Counted from the stretch's first letter, positions 45,526 through 61,056 are shown. The stretch: DNA of 64,000 nucleotides from Adiantum capillus-veneris (GCA_014529385.2 CM043964.1:104085587-104149586), one strand, 5' to 3'. Made by a program: numbers and translations. Notes: generated from the sequence alone by a model not told the origin.

Positions 45526-45527
45526 GC
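45155..45527. repeat. Alternating purine-pyrimidine tract, Z-DNA prone
   Basis: About 370 bp of TG/CA units with frequent CG, CATG, TATG and ACGCG steps, then inverted into ACACAC. Long frames on both strands (Cys-Val or His-Thr runs) are artefacts. It merges at 45,520 into CACGTGG-rich sequence that also appears beyond the Gypsy 3' LTR. Confidence 0.88.
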
Positions 45528-45627
45528 AATCCACATGGCCATGGAGCGGCCACGCAGGCCGTCTCATGGCCACGTGGATTTGCCATGTCTATTGTCGGAA
45601 ATCGAGGGTACACGTGGTGTGGCACGT

Positions 45628-47560
<1,933 letters not shown>

Positions 47561-47637
47561 TATTCTGGTGCCCCCACGGAGGAGCACACTGATTGCTCCT
47601 AGTTGATCGAAAAGAAGCAGTTTTCGCATTGGAAGTC

Positions 47638-50430
47638 ATGGCAGGGAGAAGCTATGGACCCATTTTCACAGGAGAAGAGAGCCTTGATGAGTGGATGTCA
47701 GATTTCGAACTGTACATGCTATCATTGCGTATGACGAACGAGGATAGCAAGATGCAGACTTTTCCTTTGGTGATGCGTGGTAGGGCTAAAGCATGGTACG
47801 ACGCATTAGAAGGTGAGCCGAAGCAAGCATGGCCGGCTCTATGGGCGAGGTTTCTTCACGACTTTGGCAAGGAGACTTCCCCAGTCGAAATGGATGAAAA
47901 GCTGAAGGCGCTTAAGCAAGATGTAAGTGAAGAGTTCAATTTGTTTTTGGGTCATTTTGAAGAGTGTTGGGCAGAATTAGTGGCAGCCATGCAATTGGCC
48001 AATGGAGATTACTTCAAGCTACACAAATGCATGGCGTGTCTGCATCCCAAGGTGAGAGAAAAATTTGATTTCGAAAGCCTAGAGAATTATAATGGTGCAG
48101 TAGCCATTGCATGGTCGAAGAGTAGAAAGATAAAGAAGAAGATAGAGCAGGGCGTGTCAGGCTACGAGGCAATCGCCCATGTTCAACCGTAGAGCCCGAG
48201 GGAGGCTGGACATGAAGAAAATCAGGGAATTCGAGGTGTAGCTGTTGTGCCGCAAAATTGGGTGCGCACAGTGCAAGATTTATCCGAGCAGATGCAAGAG
48301 TTGCGGCTCAGTGTCATGGATAGAGGACAGCCAAGAGGAGCAAGGGGCAGAGCATGGCCATTGCCTGGTAGGTGTTACAATTGTGGAGAAGAAGGGCATT
48401 ATGCACCTGATTGTCCTCAACCGCAGAGAGAAAGAGGAGGTATGTACCCGCTTTTTGGTAGAGGTCGAGGTCAAGGGAAATACAATGGTCCAAGAGAGCA
48501 AGCAGTGGAGAATCCTGTGCATCCAGCTCAGCAAAACGGAGGTGAGGTTCCAAGAGTGAACATCATAGGGGTAGACAAGCAGGATGTCGAAGTTTTGGCC
48601 AATAAGAGGGCAAGAATTGAGAGGAAAACAGAGGTAGAACGGGAAACTAGAGCTCGCAAGGGTAAAGAGAAGGTGTACGAAGGCAGAGAGCAGCCTCAGC
48701 CTAACAAAAGAAGGAGGCGTCGCAAGATCAAACAAGCGGATTTCCAGCTAGGACGAGGCTATCCCGAGTACAATATGGTGAGTGATGTTCAAAATCAAAA
48801 GGCAAATATTACATTTGGTCAGTTGTTAGCTTTAAATCCAAAGTTAAGAAGGCAGTGGTCCACGAGTGTTAGCACCAGGCTGCCAAGAGCTAAGGGAAAT
48901 GTCCAAGCAGTGCAAACCATGGCTTTGAGAGTGGGTAGCCCCACTGATGTTCTTCCATTGGTGGATGCGATTATAGAGAAGAGGATGCAGGTACAAGCCT
49001 ACATAGACGATGGAGCACATGTTTGTGTCATGAAAGAAGCAGCCATGAAAGAGACGGGAGTCAAGGCAGTAGTCAGGTCAAATGTGCGCATGAGGATGGC
49101 TAACCATACTAAAGCCAGGTGTCTGGGTGTGGCGCAGGATGTGAAGGTCAAGGTGATGGGCATAGAGTGCCTAATTGACTTCTTTGTGATGAAAGCAGGG
49201 GATAATGCTTACCCTATCATTTTGGGTAGGCCATGGATGTTGGCAATAGGTGCAAAGCAGGATTGGGAAAGCAAAGTATTCACTTTGCCTGACAAAGAGA
49301 AAGGCTAACAAATTGTGCTTCATTTGAAGACCAAGGAGAGCAGTTCTCATCCTATGGCAGTTAAAGATGAGGGCGACACGACGAGTTATGAGTACGAGAC
49401 CGAGACGGGCTATGATGAAGGATATACTAGCATAGAGGAAGAGGAGAGCGAGGATGATATGTTAAAGATAGATGCTGATTTGTTCGGAGTCACCATAGAT
49501 GACTCTCCACCTAAAGAAGAAGGTATGCAGCCTCAAGCTCATGGTTTAAGCATAGAGGAGGTTTCGAGCATGATAAGTGAAGACCTTACCAAAGGGGAAA
49601 AGGAGAGCTATGTTCAACTGTGTGAGTCCTATCCAAATCTGTTCGCAACGGAGTACAAGCATTTGCGAGGTGCAAAAGGAGTGGAGCACAAGATTGTTCT
49701 TAAGGAAGGGTATAAACCTAGAGCACAAAAGCTGAGGAGATTAGGGGAAATCCAAAAAGAATCCCTTGGGCAGGAAATCAATAAGCTACTGGATGCAGGC
49801 ATCATATATCCTGTGTAAGAGTCAGTGTGGGTCTCACCAGTGGTCATAACTCCTAAGAAGAATGGGAAATGGAGAGTGTGTGTCGACTACAAGCCATTGA
49901 ATGCCGCGACCAAGAGGAATCACTACCCCTTGCCGTTTCAAGAAGAAATCCTAAACCAGGTGGCTGGGCATGATAGGTACTCGATTAGGGATGGATTTTT
50001 GGGGTACTTTCAGATAGGGATTGCACTTGAAGACCAATTGAAGACCACATTCATATCTCCATGGGGCTGTTTTGCTTACCGCAGGATACCGTTCGGATTA
50101 GTAAATGCATATGCCACCTTCCAAGATTGGATGAACAGGGTGTTTGGCCCATACTTGGGCCGTTTTATTAGGGTCTTCATGGATGATATTGGTTGCTACA
50201 GTTCAAGGTCGGAGCACCTATCGAAGCTCCAATTATGTTTTCAAAGGCTTGATGAAGAAGGAGGTCAGCTGAATCCCAAGAAGTGCAAGTTAGCACAGCC
50301 TCGAGCACAGTTTTTAGGTCATGTGGTGTCACAAAACGGTATAGAGGCGGATCCCGAGAAGGTGAAAGCATTAGTATTGATGGAACTGCCATCAGATGCT
50401 CAAGGTTTGGCTTCGTTGTTCATAAGTTGA
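47638..50430 (+). pseudogene. Gypsy-1 GAG-protease-reverse transcriptase
   Basis: ATG 47,638 begins a GAG with the retrotransposon-GAG pattern ('RGRAKAWYDALEG', 'WARFLHDFG'). A zinc knuckle C-x2-C-x4-H-x4-C lies near 48,375. The protease region has 'AYIDDGAHVCVM', where the expected D-(S/T)-G reads D-D-G, and then 'ILGRPWM'. The reverse transcriptase has 'WRVCVDYKPLNAAT', 'GYFQIGIA', 'FRIPFGL'-type R-I-P-F-G-L and the catalytic F-M-D-D. All of this is in one frame, interrupted by stops TAG 48,190, TAA 49,306 and TAA 49,816. The frame is lost at about 50,410 and ends at 50,430. Confidence 0.9.
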
Positions 50431-50789
50431 AGTATTTGTCACGTTTCTTTTGGATGCTGTCGCAATATGTGCATCCTCTTCAAAAAAGGGCTCAGCAAGT
50501 GCATGGTTATAAGTGGGATGGGGAAGCTCAGGAGGCTTTTGATAGGGTCAAGGAGATTCTATGTCAGTTGCCAGTGGTGTGTCCTCCCAATTGAGAGGAT
50601 GACTTCTATGTGTCTATGACGGTGGGCACATTTTCTATTGGAGTAGTTCTATTGCAAAAGGTAGGGAGAAGCTACAAGCCGATATACTTTGAGAGCAGGG
50701 TGATTAGCCCAAGAGAGGCTACCTACACTGAAGCGGAGCAGTGGGTGATGGCTCTGGTCTTCGCTTGCAGGAAGTTCAAAGTCCATTTG
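50415..50789 (+). pseudogene. Gypsy-1 RT end and first RNase H, 5' part
   Basis: Continues one frame over after the shift: 'HKLKYLSRFFWMLSQY', 'WDGEAQEAFDRVKEIL', TGA at 50,592, then 'FSIGVVLLQ' and 'ATYTEAEQWVMALVFACRKF', as in Gypsy RNase H. The catalytic Asp expected at the start (D-A-S-x-x-x-x-G-A-V-L) reads M-T-V. Copia-3 cuts it at 50,790. Confidence 0.88.
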
Positions 50790-51587
50790 TGTTAGGAAAT
50801 AAGACGTAGCTAAATAGATAATTGAGTAGATTACTTAATGGAGAGAGACAGATTTATATACACGAGATTATAGAGTAGAGAGAGAGAGAGTACACACGAT
50901 ATACGTGGTTCACCCAATGTGGGCTACGTCCATGTGAAAGCACCCACTCAATGGCTTTAGTACTTCAAAACAAGAAGTAGTTTACAAAGGGATTATACCC
51001 TTAATGGAGCTCCCGCCTTGCTTCACTCTCACCACCTCACACTCACCTTGTTGCATCAACTTCACACTATGAAATGTGTGTAGAAATGGCCTCCTTTTAT
51101 AGGCCAAAAGGGCTGCCCTCTCTTATGAGAGACAGCCATGTGTAGCCGCCCTTGTGCGAATAAGTCCAAATCGGACCCTCCAATCCGCCCATGTGTGGCC
51201 GCCCTTGAGAAGACAAGTCCGCTTTTGAATTCGGCCACCGGCCATTGAATTCGGCCACCGGCCATTGACTTCCAACCACCGGCCACCGGCCATTTACTTC
51301 CGACCATCGGCCATCGGCCATTGACTACAGGCCACCGGCCAACCGACCGGTTGTTTTCCGACCACTTTTCGGCCGCCGTTCGGCCATAATATTTCGGAAA
51401 AAGAATATTCCGGCGAATAAAAGAGTCAGGCCTTTAAAGTTGCCCCTGATTCTTGTCCGTGAAAATTTTGGTTTCCGGTGAGTGATTTTCCTTCACGCAC
51501 GATGGCTTCTCCTCATAATGGGGGCCTTACAAATGTGCGCTTTTACCACAGAAAATTACAAGGGTAAATCAGGCTCCATACTTAACA
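50790..51587 (-). repeat. Copia-3 3' LTR (left)
   Basis: 798 bp with an expanded CGGCCACCGGCCATTGA-type minisatellite at about 51,230-51,350. Confidence 0.95.
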
Positions 51588-51647
51588 ATCTCCCACTTGG
51601 AGACTGATCTCCAAACCCAACCTGTGACTGCTTTCCATTCTGGCTTC

Positions 51648-53759
51648 TTATCCTTGAATGCCGATTGAAGATGAGCAAAAGCTCAACTTCTCCTTGTTGA
51701 CCACCTTTGTAAACATGTCTGTAGGATTTTCACTTGTATGCACCTTTCCTAGCTTTAGTTGTCCCTCTTCCAAAAGAGTGCGTATGAAGTGATATCTCAC
51801 CTCAATGTGCTTTGTCCTTGAATGGAAGGCTGAGTTCTTCGCAAGATGGATAGCGCTTTGGCTATCACTATACAAGACACAATTGTCTTGTTTGAATCCA
51901 AGCTCTTCTAAGAATCTGTGAAGCCACAGAATTTCTTTGCTTGCCTCCGTCATTGCTACATACTCTGCTTCCGTGGTAGAAAGTGAAACCACTTTCTGCA
52001 GCTTTGAAGCCCAGCTTACTGCTGTGCCTCCAACCGTGAACACATAGCTAGTAGTGCTCCTTCGAGTATCTCTGTCACCTGCCATATTTGCATCAGCATA
52101 CCCTTCTAGAAAAATATCAGTTCCTCCAAAATACAAAGCATTTGTTGTTGTCCCTTTTAGATACCTAAGTATCCACTTCACAGCTTGCCAATGCTCTTTA
52201 CATGGGTTGTCCATGAACCTACTCACAACTCCCACTGCATGTGCAATGTCTGGCCTTGTCCAGACCATAGCATACATTAGAGAACCTACCGCTGCAGCAT
52301 ATGGAACTTTAGACATATAGGCTATCTCCTCTTGTGTCTTTGGACACATATCCTTCGTTAGTTTAAAATGACCAGCCAAAGGTGTAGAAACTGGTTTTGC
52401 ATTTTGCATTGCAAACCTTTCTAGTACCTTCTTGATGTAATCTTCTTGAGATAGCTTTATTGTCTTCTTCGTCCTGTCCCTTGATATTTTCATACCAAGT
52501 ATCCTCTTTGAAGCACCTAAATCTTTCATTGAAAAAGATTTGGACAGCTCCTCTTTTAGGTCTTTGATGTCCTGCATGTTAGCACTTGCAATCAACATGT
52601 CATCAACATACAACATTAGGATGATGAATTTCCCATCTCCCAAATTCTCCGTGTAGACGCAGTGATCCGAGTTGCATCTTGTGAATCCATGATCCAACAT
52701 CCATCGATCAAACTTCAAGTACCATTGTCTTGATGCTTGCTTTGAACCATACAAGCTCTTCTTTAATCTGCAAACCATTTTCTCCTTACCTTTTAGTTCA
52801 TACCCCTTTGGTTGAAGCATGTAGATTTCCTCCTCTAAGTCACCGTGAGGGAATGCCGTATTTACATCCATTTGCTCGAGATTTAGATCATGAGCAGCCA
52901 CAAGGCTTAAGACAAGCCTAATTGAGTTCATTTTTACAACAGGAGAAAATATTTCATTGAAGTCAATACCTTTCTTTTGAGAAAAACCTTTTACCACAAG
53001 CCTAGACTTGTACCTTTTCTTCCCAGCTTCCTCTTCCTTTAGATTGTACACCCATTTGTTTTGAAGTGTCCGCTTACCTTTAGGCAACTCAACCAACTCC
53101 CATGTTTGTTTGCGATGTAGTGAGTCCATGTCCACTTGCACGCTCTTTGTCCATTCTTCTTTGGATTCATGTTTCATAGCTTCTTCATATGATGCCGGCT
53201 CTCCAGAATCTGAGATCAAGAGATGGTTGAAGGAAGGAACAAACCTTTCTGGAGGTGTACTTGCTCTTGTAGATCTTCGGGGAATAGGTTGAGGCTCCTC
53301 ATTTGGTTGACGTTGTTGCACATTGTCACCGTTTGCAGTCCTTGAGTCTTCACCGTCCTCAAGCTCCATGTACTCATCACCTATTTCTTTTGTTTGTTTT
53401 CTTTCCAAGTAATCTTTGTACATATTTTGTTCGTTAAAAATTACATCCCTACTCCTTAAGATTTTACCATCTTCAGGATTCCATAGGCGATACCCAAAGT
53501 CTCCTTCTCCATAGCCAATGAAGAAACACTTTTTGGACTTTGCATCTAACTTTGATCTTAGGCTTCTATCTATGTGCATGAAAGCCTCACACCCAAACAC
53601 TTTGAGAAATGCATAATTCACCGGTTTACTTGTCCATGCCTCTTCTGGAACTCCCCCATCCAATGCCGTTGAGGGTGACCGATTGATTAAGTACACAGAC
53701 GTACTTACAGCTTCCGCCCAAAGCTCAAGCGGTAGGTCTGCATGTAGCCGCATGCTTCG
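51648..53759 (-). pseudogene. Copia-3 integrase end, reverse transcriptase, RNase H
   Basis: In frame with the integrase core beyond the single TGA; open for about 704 codons. It contains the integrase tail 'LELWAEAVSTSVYLINRSP', a linker, reverse transcriptase 'NKWVYNLKEEEAGKKRYKSR', catalytic 'LMLYVDDMLIAS', and RNase H with 'LSTTEAEYVAMTEASKE', 'YSDSQSAIHLA' and 'HIEVRYHFIR'. No break in this part. It is the most intact reverse transcriptase in the window. Confidence 0.95.
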
Positions 53760-53762
53760 TGC

Positions 53763-54160
53763 TCATTCCATGATTGTCCTGTTCATCCTTTCCGAAATCC
53801 CATTTTGTTGAGGTGTCCTTGGGGTTGTCCTTTGCCTCTGAATGCCATTGCTAGCACAAAAGCTTTCAAAAGCTTGGCTGCAATATTCGCCTCCATTGTC
53901 GGATCTGAGGCATTTAACCTTGGTACCTGTTTCATTCTCCACAAAGGCTTTCCACCTTTGAAATATGGAAAATACATCGGATTTATTCTTCATGACATAA
54001 ACCCATGTTTTTCTAGTCGCATCGTTTATGAATGTTACATAGTACAATGAGCCACCAAGTGATGGTGTACTTGCAGGACCCCAAACATCAGAATGAACCA
54101 ACTCAAGTTTTTTATTTTTTCTTTCATTTCCTGATTTTTGAAATTTTACCCTCTTTTTTT
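53763..54160 (-). pseudogene. Copia-3 integrase core
   Basis: Picks up in the new frame after the A9 run: 'LELVHSDVWGPA' (first Asp), 'YVTFINDATRKTWVY', 'CLRSDNGGEY' (second Asp) and 'TPQQNGISERMNRT' (Glu). It ends at TGA 53,760-53,762, where related elements have Arg (CGA), a likely C-to-T change at a CpG. Confidence 0.93.
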
Positions 54161-55530
54161 TTACCATAAACACAATCTTCACAGAACTCTAAGTCCACTT
54201 CTTTCAAACCTGGTAGAAGCTTCTTTGTTTGAAGGATTTGCATTCCTTTGGCACTCATATGCCCAAGTCGGTAGTGCCACACCTCACTGTCAACTTCTTT
54301 AGTTGCTGCACAAGCTGAAGGTTGCGTGCTAGCAGTACACAAGTAAAGTGTACCGACTTTTTCACCCTTGGCAACCACCAAAGATCCCTTTGAGATCTTC
54401 CACCGTTTGTTTCCGAATGCAATGTTGTGACCTTCATCGTCCAATTGTCTTGTAGAGATCAAATTTTTGCGAAGAGAAGGAACATGCCTAACATCTTTAA
54501 GCTTCCATTCATTTCCGTTAGCAGTTTTGACAGAAACTGTACCTTTGCTGACAATCTCACAAGCTTCATCATCTCCCAAGTATACATACCCAAAATTACC
54601 TTTGGTGTAGTCTTGGAAATGTTGCTTGTGTGGTGTCGCATGGAATGAAGCCCTGGAATCTACTATCCAGGAATTAGACACATTGTCTAATGAGAGAATT
54701 AAAGCATCTTGCTCTACTTTACCTGCCACATTGGCCTCCGATGTTGGCTTGTAGTCTTGAGACTCTGTCTCCTTCTTCTTCTTGGACCAACAATCCTTCT
54801 TGACGTGGCCCTTCTTGCCGCAGTTCCAACATTCAAGAAATGACTTTGTGCGTGACTTGCTCCGCCTTGAGCGATCACGACCCTTTTGGTTTTTGAACCT
54901 CTCCTTAAGCCTTCCTCTTGTTTCCACTGATAGTGCAGCACTTGATGATTCTCCTGTGCTTCTCCTTCGCATTTCCTCACTTAGGAGAACACCCACAACA
55001 TCATCAAACTTAAGAGTATTTGTGCCAGAGATAGAATTACTTACAGCCATCACAAGGCTGTCCCAACTATCCGGTAGAGATGATAGTATAAGGAGAGCTC
55101 GCACTTCGTCATCGAAATTGATTTTCACTGATCGAAGTTGACTTACGTTTGTGTTAAAGTCATTTAGGTGTTCTGCAACTGAACCATTCTTTGCCATCTT
55201 TAGATTGAACAAGTGCTTCATAAGAAATACCTTATTGGATGCCGATGGTTTCTCGTAGAAGTCGTCAAGTGACTTCATCAAGTCCTCCGTGGTCTTCATC
55301 TCCGAAACATTGAAGGCCACCGTTGATGCCAAGCTTAACCGGATTGTTCCCAGTGCCTTTCGATCAAGGACAATCCATGCTTCATCTTCCATTGTTGCGG
55401 GCTTCTTCGCAAGACCGCCTAGTGGCAAATAGAGGTCCTTCTGGTAGAGATAGTCTTCAATCTGCATCTTCCAATGTTTGTAGTTTTTGCCGTTGAACTT
55501 CTCAATCTTGAGCTTCCCTTCCTCCGCCAT
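54124..55530 (-). pseudogene. Copia-3 GAG-protease-pre-integrase frame
   Basis: ATG at 55,530, 468 codons. The GAG begins 'MAEEGKLKIEKFNGKNYKHW'. Zinc knuckle 'CWNCGKKGHVKKDC'. Protease 'WIVDSRASFHATPH', where D-S-G-A is expected: the active-site Gly is Arg. Pre-integrase 'WHYRLGHMSAKGMQIL'. The frame ends at 54,124 after a one-base change in an A9 run (54,154-54,162). Confidence 0.93.
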
Positions 55531-55603
55531 AACTCCCACTCAATTCAAGGAATCCTTTCCTTGAGATAATTTAGCTACGAGCAAACCTTGCTCTGATACC
55601 AGT

Positions 55604-56319
55604 TGTTAGGAAATAAGACGTAGCTAAATAGATAATTGAGTAGATTACTTAATGGAGAGAGACAGATTTATATACACGAGATTATAGAGTAGAGAGAGAG
55701 AGAGAGAGTACACACGATATACGTGGTTCACCCAATGTGGGCTACGTCCACGGGAAAGCAGCCACTCAATGGCTTTAGTACTTCAAAACAAGAAGTAGTT
55801 TACAAAGGGATTATACCCTTAATGGAGCTCCCGCCTTGCTTCACTCTCACCACCTCACACTCACCTTGTTGCATCAACTTCACACTATGAAATGTGTGTA
55901 GAAATGGCCTCCTTTTATAGGCCAAAAGGGCTGCCCTCTCTTATGAGAGACAGCCATGTGTAGCCGCCCTTGTGCGAATAAGTCCAAATCGGACCCTCCA
56001 ATCCGCCCATGTGTGGCCGCCCTTGAGAAGACATGTCCGCTTTTGAATTCAGCCACCGGCCACCGGCCATTGACTACCGGCCACCGGCCAACCGATCGGT
56101 TGTTTTCCGACCACTTTTTGGCCGCCGTCCGGCCATAATATTCCGGCGAAAAAAAAGTCAGGCCTTTAAAGTTGCCCCTGATTCTTGTCCGTGAAAATTT
56201 TGGTTTCCGGTGAGTGATTTTCCTTCACGCACGATGGCTTCTCCTCATAATGGGGGCCTTACAAATGTGCGCTTTTACCACAGAAAATTACAAGGGTAAA
56301 TCAGGCTCCATACTTAACA
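55604..56319 (-). repeat. Copia-3 5' LTR (right)
   Basis: 716 bp. Same LTR with the minisatellite reduced to about two units at 56,050-56,095. Confidence 0.95.
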
Positions 56320-56324
56320 ATTTG

Positions 56325-57305
56325 ATCGTAATTAAGTTTTTTGTGTTAACGGCTAATAATCTGTTGCCGGAGGTGGTGCTACATTTGAAGCCAGGGAGGA
56401 GGATTATAAAGTGGGTGTTGGAGCTACAGGAGTTTGAGTTTGAGTTCAAAGTAGATCACACGAGTCGGTCTCACCTGGCCGACATTCTTGTCAGCAAGGC
56501 TATTGATTTACTGGCTTATCCAAGGGTGGTATGAGATGAAGCTAAAGAGGAACCCAACTTGAAGGATGCTTTTAATATGTGGTTTGATGGAGCATATCGA
56601 AGGGTAGTGCAGAAAGCAGGAGGAGGTGTGGTGATACACGACCCACACGACAAAACTATATTCTCAAAGGCATATGATCTAGAAGATGTCCACACCAATA
56701 ATGAGGCGGAGTATCTCGCTCTGCATTTGGGTTTAAAGCAGTGCATAGAGTTGGGCATTTCAAGGTTGGTGGTGAAGGGAGATGCATTGTTAGTCATCAA
56801 GCAACTGTTAGGCCAATGGCAGGTAAAGCGCGATTCTTTAAAGCATTGGTTCTTTTCTATCAAGAAGATGTTGAAGTCTTTTGAAGAAGTCCAATTCAAG
56901 CATGTGAGGAGAGAGCATAATCAAGAGGTGGATCAACTAGCTAGCAGCAAAGTACAATTACATGTTGCAGGTCTATATGTGGCCCTAGCCACTTATGCAG
57001 GTAGGGAGACTCTAAAGGAGATTGAAGGCTTTTTGAGTACAAGGCAATGTTCGGAAGGTTTATCCAAGCTGCAAAAGAGAAGAGTGGTGCAAAAGGCCCG
57101 CAAATTCACACTGGTAGGTGAAGATCTCATGAATTACGGGCGTGACGGAGTGCTTAGAAGGGTGTTGTACAAAGAGGAGATAGGAACGGTGCTGGAGCAA
57201 TGCCATGAAGAGAGCGGACATCAAGGCAATGATCAGGTTCTGTTTCGAGTGCTTAGAGTAGGCTTTTGGTGGCCTTCCATTGTGAAGGATGTGCACTATT
57301 GGTGA
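56325..57305 (+). pseudogene. Gypsy-1 first RNase H end, second (archaeal-type) RNase H, zinc-binding domain
   Basis: Resumes in the same frame after Copia-3. 'RIIKWVLELQEFEFEF' and 'SHLADIL' end the first RNase H, then TGA at 56,532. The second RNase H has 'MWFDGAYRR', 'NNEAEYLALHLGL', 'VVKGDALLVIKQL' and 'HNQEVDQLA', giving the D-E-D-D set. Next is the H2C2 domain with 'ESGHQGNDQ', ending at a TGA (57,303) inside H-Y-W-x-K-T-C-H-E-C. Confidence 0.9.
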
Positions 57306-58304
57306 AAAACCTGCCATGAATGTCAGACTATGGGCGAGAGGAGGCTGATAGCCGAATCGCAAGGAGCTATCATTGCCCAAGATGCTTTTGAGAAATGGGG
57401 TTTGGATTCCATTGGTCCACTCCCGAAGTCGGCAAGCGGTAAAAAATACATTATAGTGGCGATTGACTACCTAACCAGGTGGGTTGAGGCCAAGGCTGTC
57501 AAAGAGGTAAATGCAAATGTGGTAGCTCAGTTCATGTTTGACAACATTTGTTGCCGTTTTGGTGTTCCATGGGTGCTGATCTCGGACAGAGGCCAAGGAT
57601 TTCGAAGCAAATTGATGCGGGCTTTACTGGAAAATTTGGGTATCCAACACCGCTTCTCTTCGCCATATCACCCGCAGTGCAATGGTATGGTAGAGAGTGC
57701 CAATGGGCAGACTGTGAAGATGTTGACCAAGTATATTTATAAGCAGGTGACAAAGTGGGAGGTGAACTTGGAGAAGTGTTTGTGGGCCTACCTTACATCC
57801 TACAAAGTAGCCACAAACTTCACTCCATTTGATCTGGTTTATGGTAAAGAGGCGGTTTTGCCAGTGCATGCACAACTAGGTGCATTGAAGGGTATGTGGC
57901 ATGTCAGTGCCACTCAACAAGAAGTTCTACAGGATCGAATAGCCAACTTAGAAGCTTTGCAGATGGACAGAGAGGCAGCGGCGGATTACTATGTGAAGCA
58001 AAGAGAGAAGCGGGTTGCCAAGTTCAATCAAAACCTGCCGGACAAGAAGATAGAGGAAGGAGACCTGGTCATGAAGTATGAGAGCTACCTAGATTTCACA
58101 TTCCAGAAGAAGTTCAAGAAGAAGTGGACGGGTCCATATAAAGTGAAGAAGTACTTTTCCAATGGGACCTATCAGCTGGTAAGGGCAAATGGCAAACTTC
58201 TCAGGAACAGGGTAAATGGTGTACGGCTCAAACTGTATTTCGAGAGGAGTTTAGTGCCTGAAGTACAACAAATCATAGTCAAGGGGGGTGGGAAACCCAC
58301 CTGA
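57306..58304 (+). pseudogene. Gypsy-1 integrase
   Basis: Same frame to TGA 58,302-58,304. It contains 'KWGLDSIGPLPKS' (first Asp), 'LISDRGQGF' (second Asp) and 'MVESANGQTVKML' (Glu), so the D-D-E triad is intact. The C-terminal module 'KKWTGPYKVKKYFSNGTYQL' is of GPY/F type. The domain itself has no break, but it is separated from the rest by the stop at 57,303. Confidence 0.92.
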
Positions 58305-58473
58305 AGCATGCAATGTGGGAAAAGAAAGAAAAAATGAAGCTTTGTACATAGCCTATACATATGGTCATGGTTTTATAAATGCTTTTTATCATCGGTTTGG
58401 TGTGCCAATTTAAAAGTTTTGTACATATGCTTTTGGTCGAACATAAATGTTCGACGAGGGGGTTGGGCAACGA

Positions 58474-60423
<1,950 letters not shown>

Positions 60424-61055
60424 AGTGGCCTAGTGTACTACCACGTAGGCTACGTGCAGGCCATGTGTACTACCGTTGGTCGACAGTACACGTGGCGTGC
60501 CACATGTATTGACATCCAATGGAGGTACACATGGCCCACCACGTGGCGTGCGTGCTGCCTGCATGGCAGTACGCTAGGCCACGTGGCACTCCATGTGTAC
60601 CGTCGATTGACGACGGTACACGTGGCAAATCGACATGGCCACGTGTGTGTCCACACACACACACAAACGCGCTGGCGTGCACGTGTGTGTGTGTGTGGCC
60701 GCCCATGGCCAACGCGCTGGCCAAGGGCGCGTGACCACCCTTGGCCAATGCGTTGGCAGCCCGCACACACAGGAGCCCCGTGCGCGCGTGTGTGTGGCGC
60801 CGCCCATGGCCAACACGCTGGCCAAGGGCGCGTGACCACCCCTGGCCAACGCGTTGGCAGCCCGCACACACAGGAGCCCCGTCCTTGTGTAAAGGCCGCC
60901 GACAAACAGCGCCCCCCCTACCGGGCCCCTCACACAGGCCTCCGCCCTTGGTAGCGCCTGCGCTCATGCACACGTCCCCCCCTTCCTCGCTGCCCGCACA
61001 CGTCCCCCCCGATAGCCCGCCCACATGCCCCCGCCTCCCCAACCCTTCAACTAAC
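60424..61055. repeat. GC-rich island with CACGTGG words and a 101-bp tandem pair
   Basis: Many CACGTGG, GCCACGTGG and GTACACGTGG words (60,440-60,640), then two units of about 101 bp starting at GCCCATGGCC 60,701 and 60,802, rich in GGCCAACGCG and GCGCGTG. This is followed by C-rich DNA (60,900-61,045) with several C6-C7 runs, G-quadruplex-prone on the minus strand. Frames on both strands are compositional. The CACGTGG words also lie left of Gypsy-1 (45,520-45,627), so Gypsy-1 probably inserted into this repeat. Confidence 0.8.
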
Positions 61056-61056
61056 A

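Larger units (their letters stand above)
50790..56319 (-). mobile_element. Copia-3, nested in Gypsy-1
   Basis: LTRs at 50,790-51,587 (798 bp) and 55,604-56,319 (716 bp). Element ends are TGTTAAG...CTAACA on the minus strand. The target duplication ATTTG occurs at 50,785-50,789 and 56,320-56,324; removing the element with one duplication copy restores the Gypsy reading frame. The primer site TGGTATCAGAGC (minus strand) is at 55,590-55,601, two bases from the LTR. The LTR length difference is a minisatellite change. Coding is nearly intact: one frameshift, one stop, and a protease active-site change. Confidence 0.97.
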
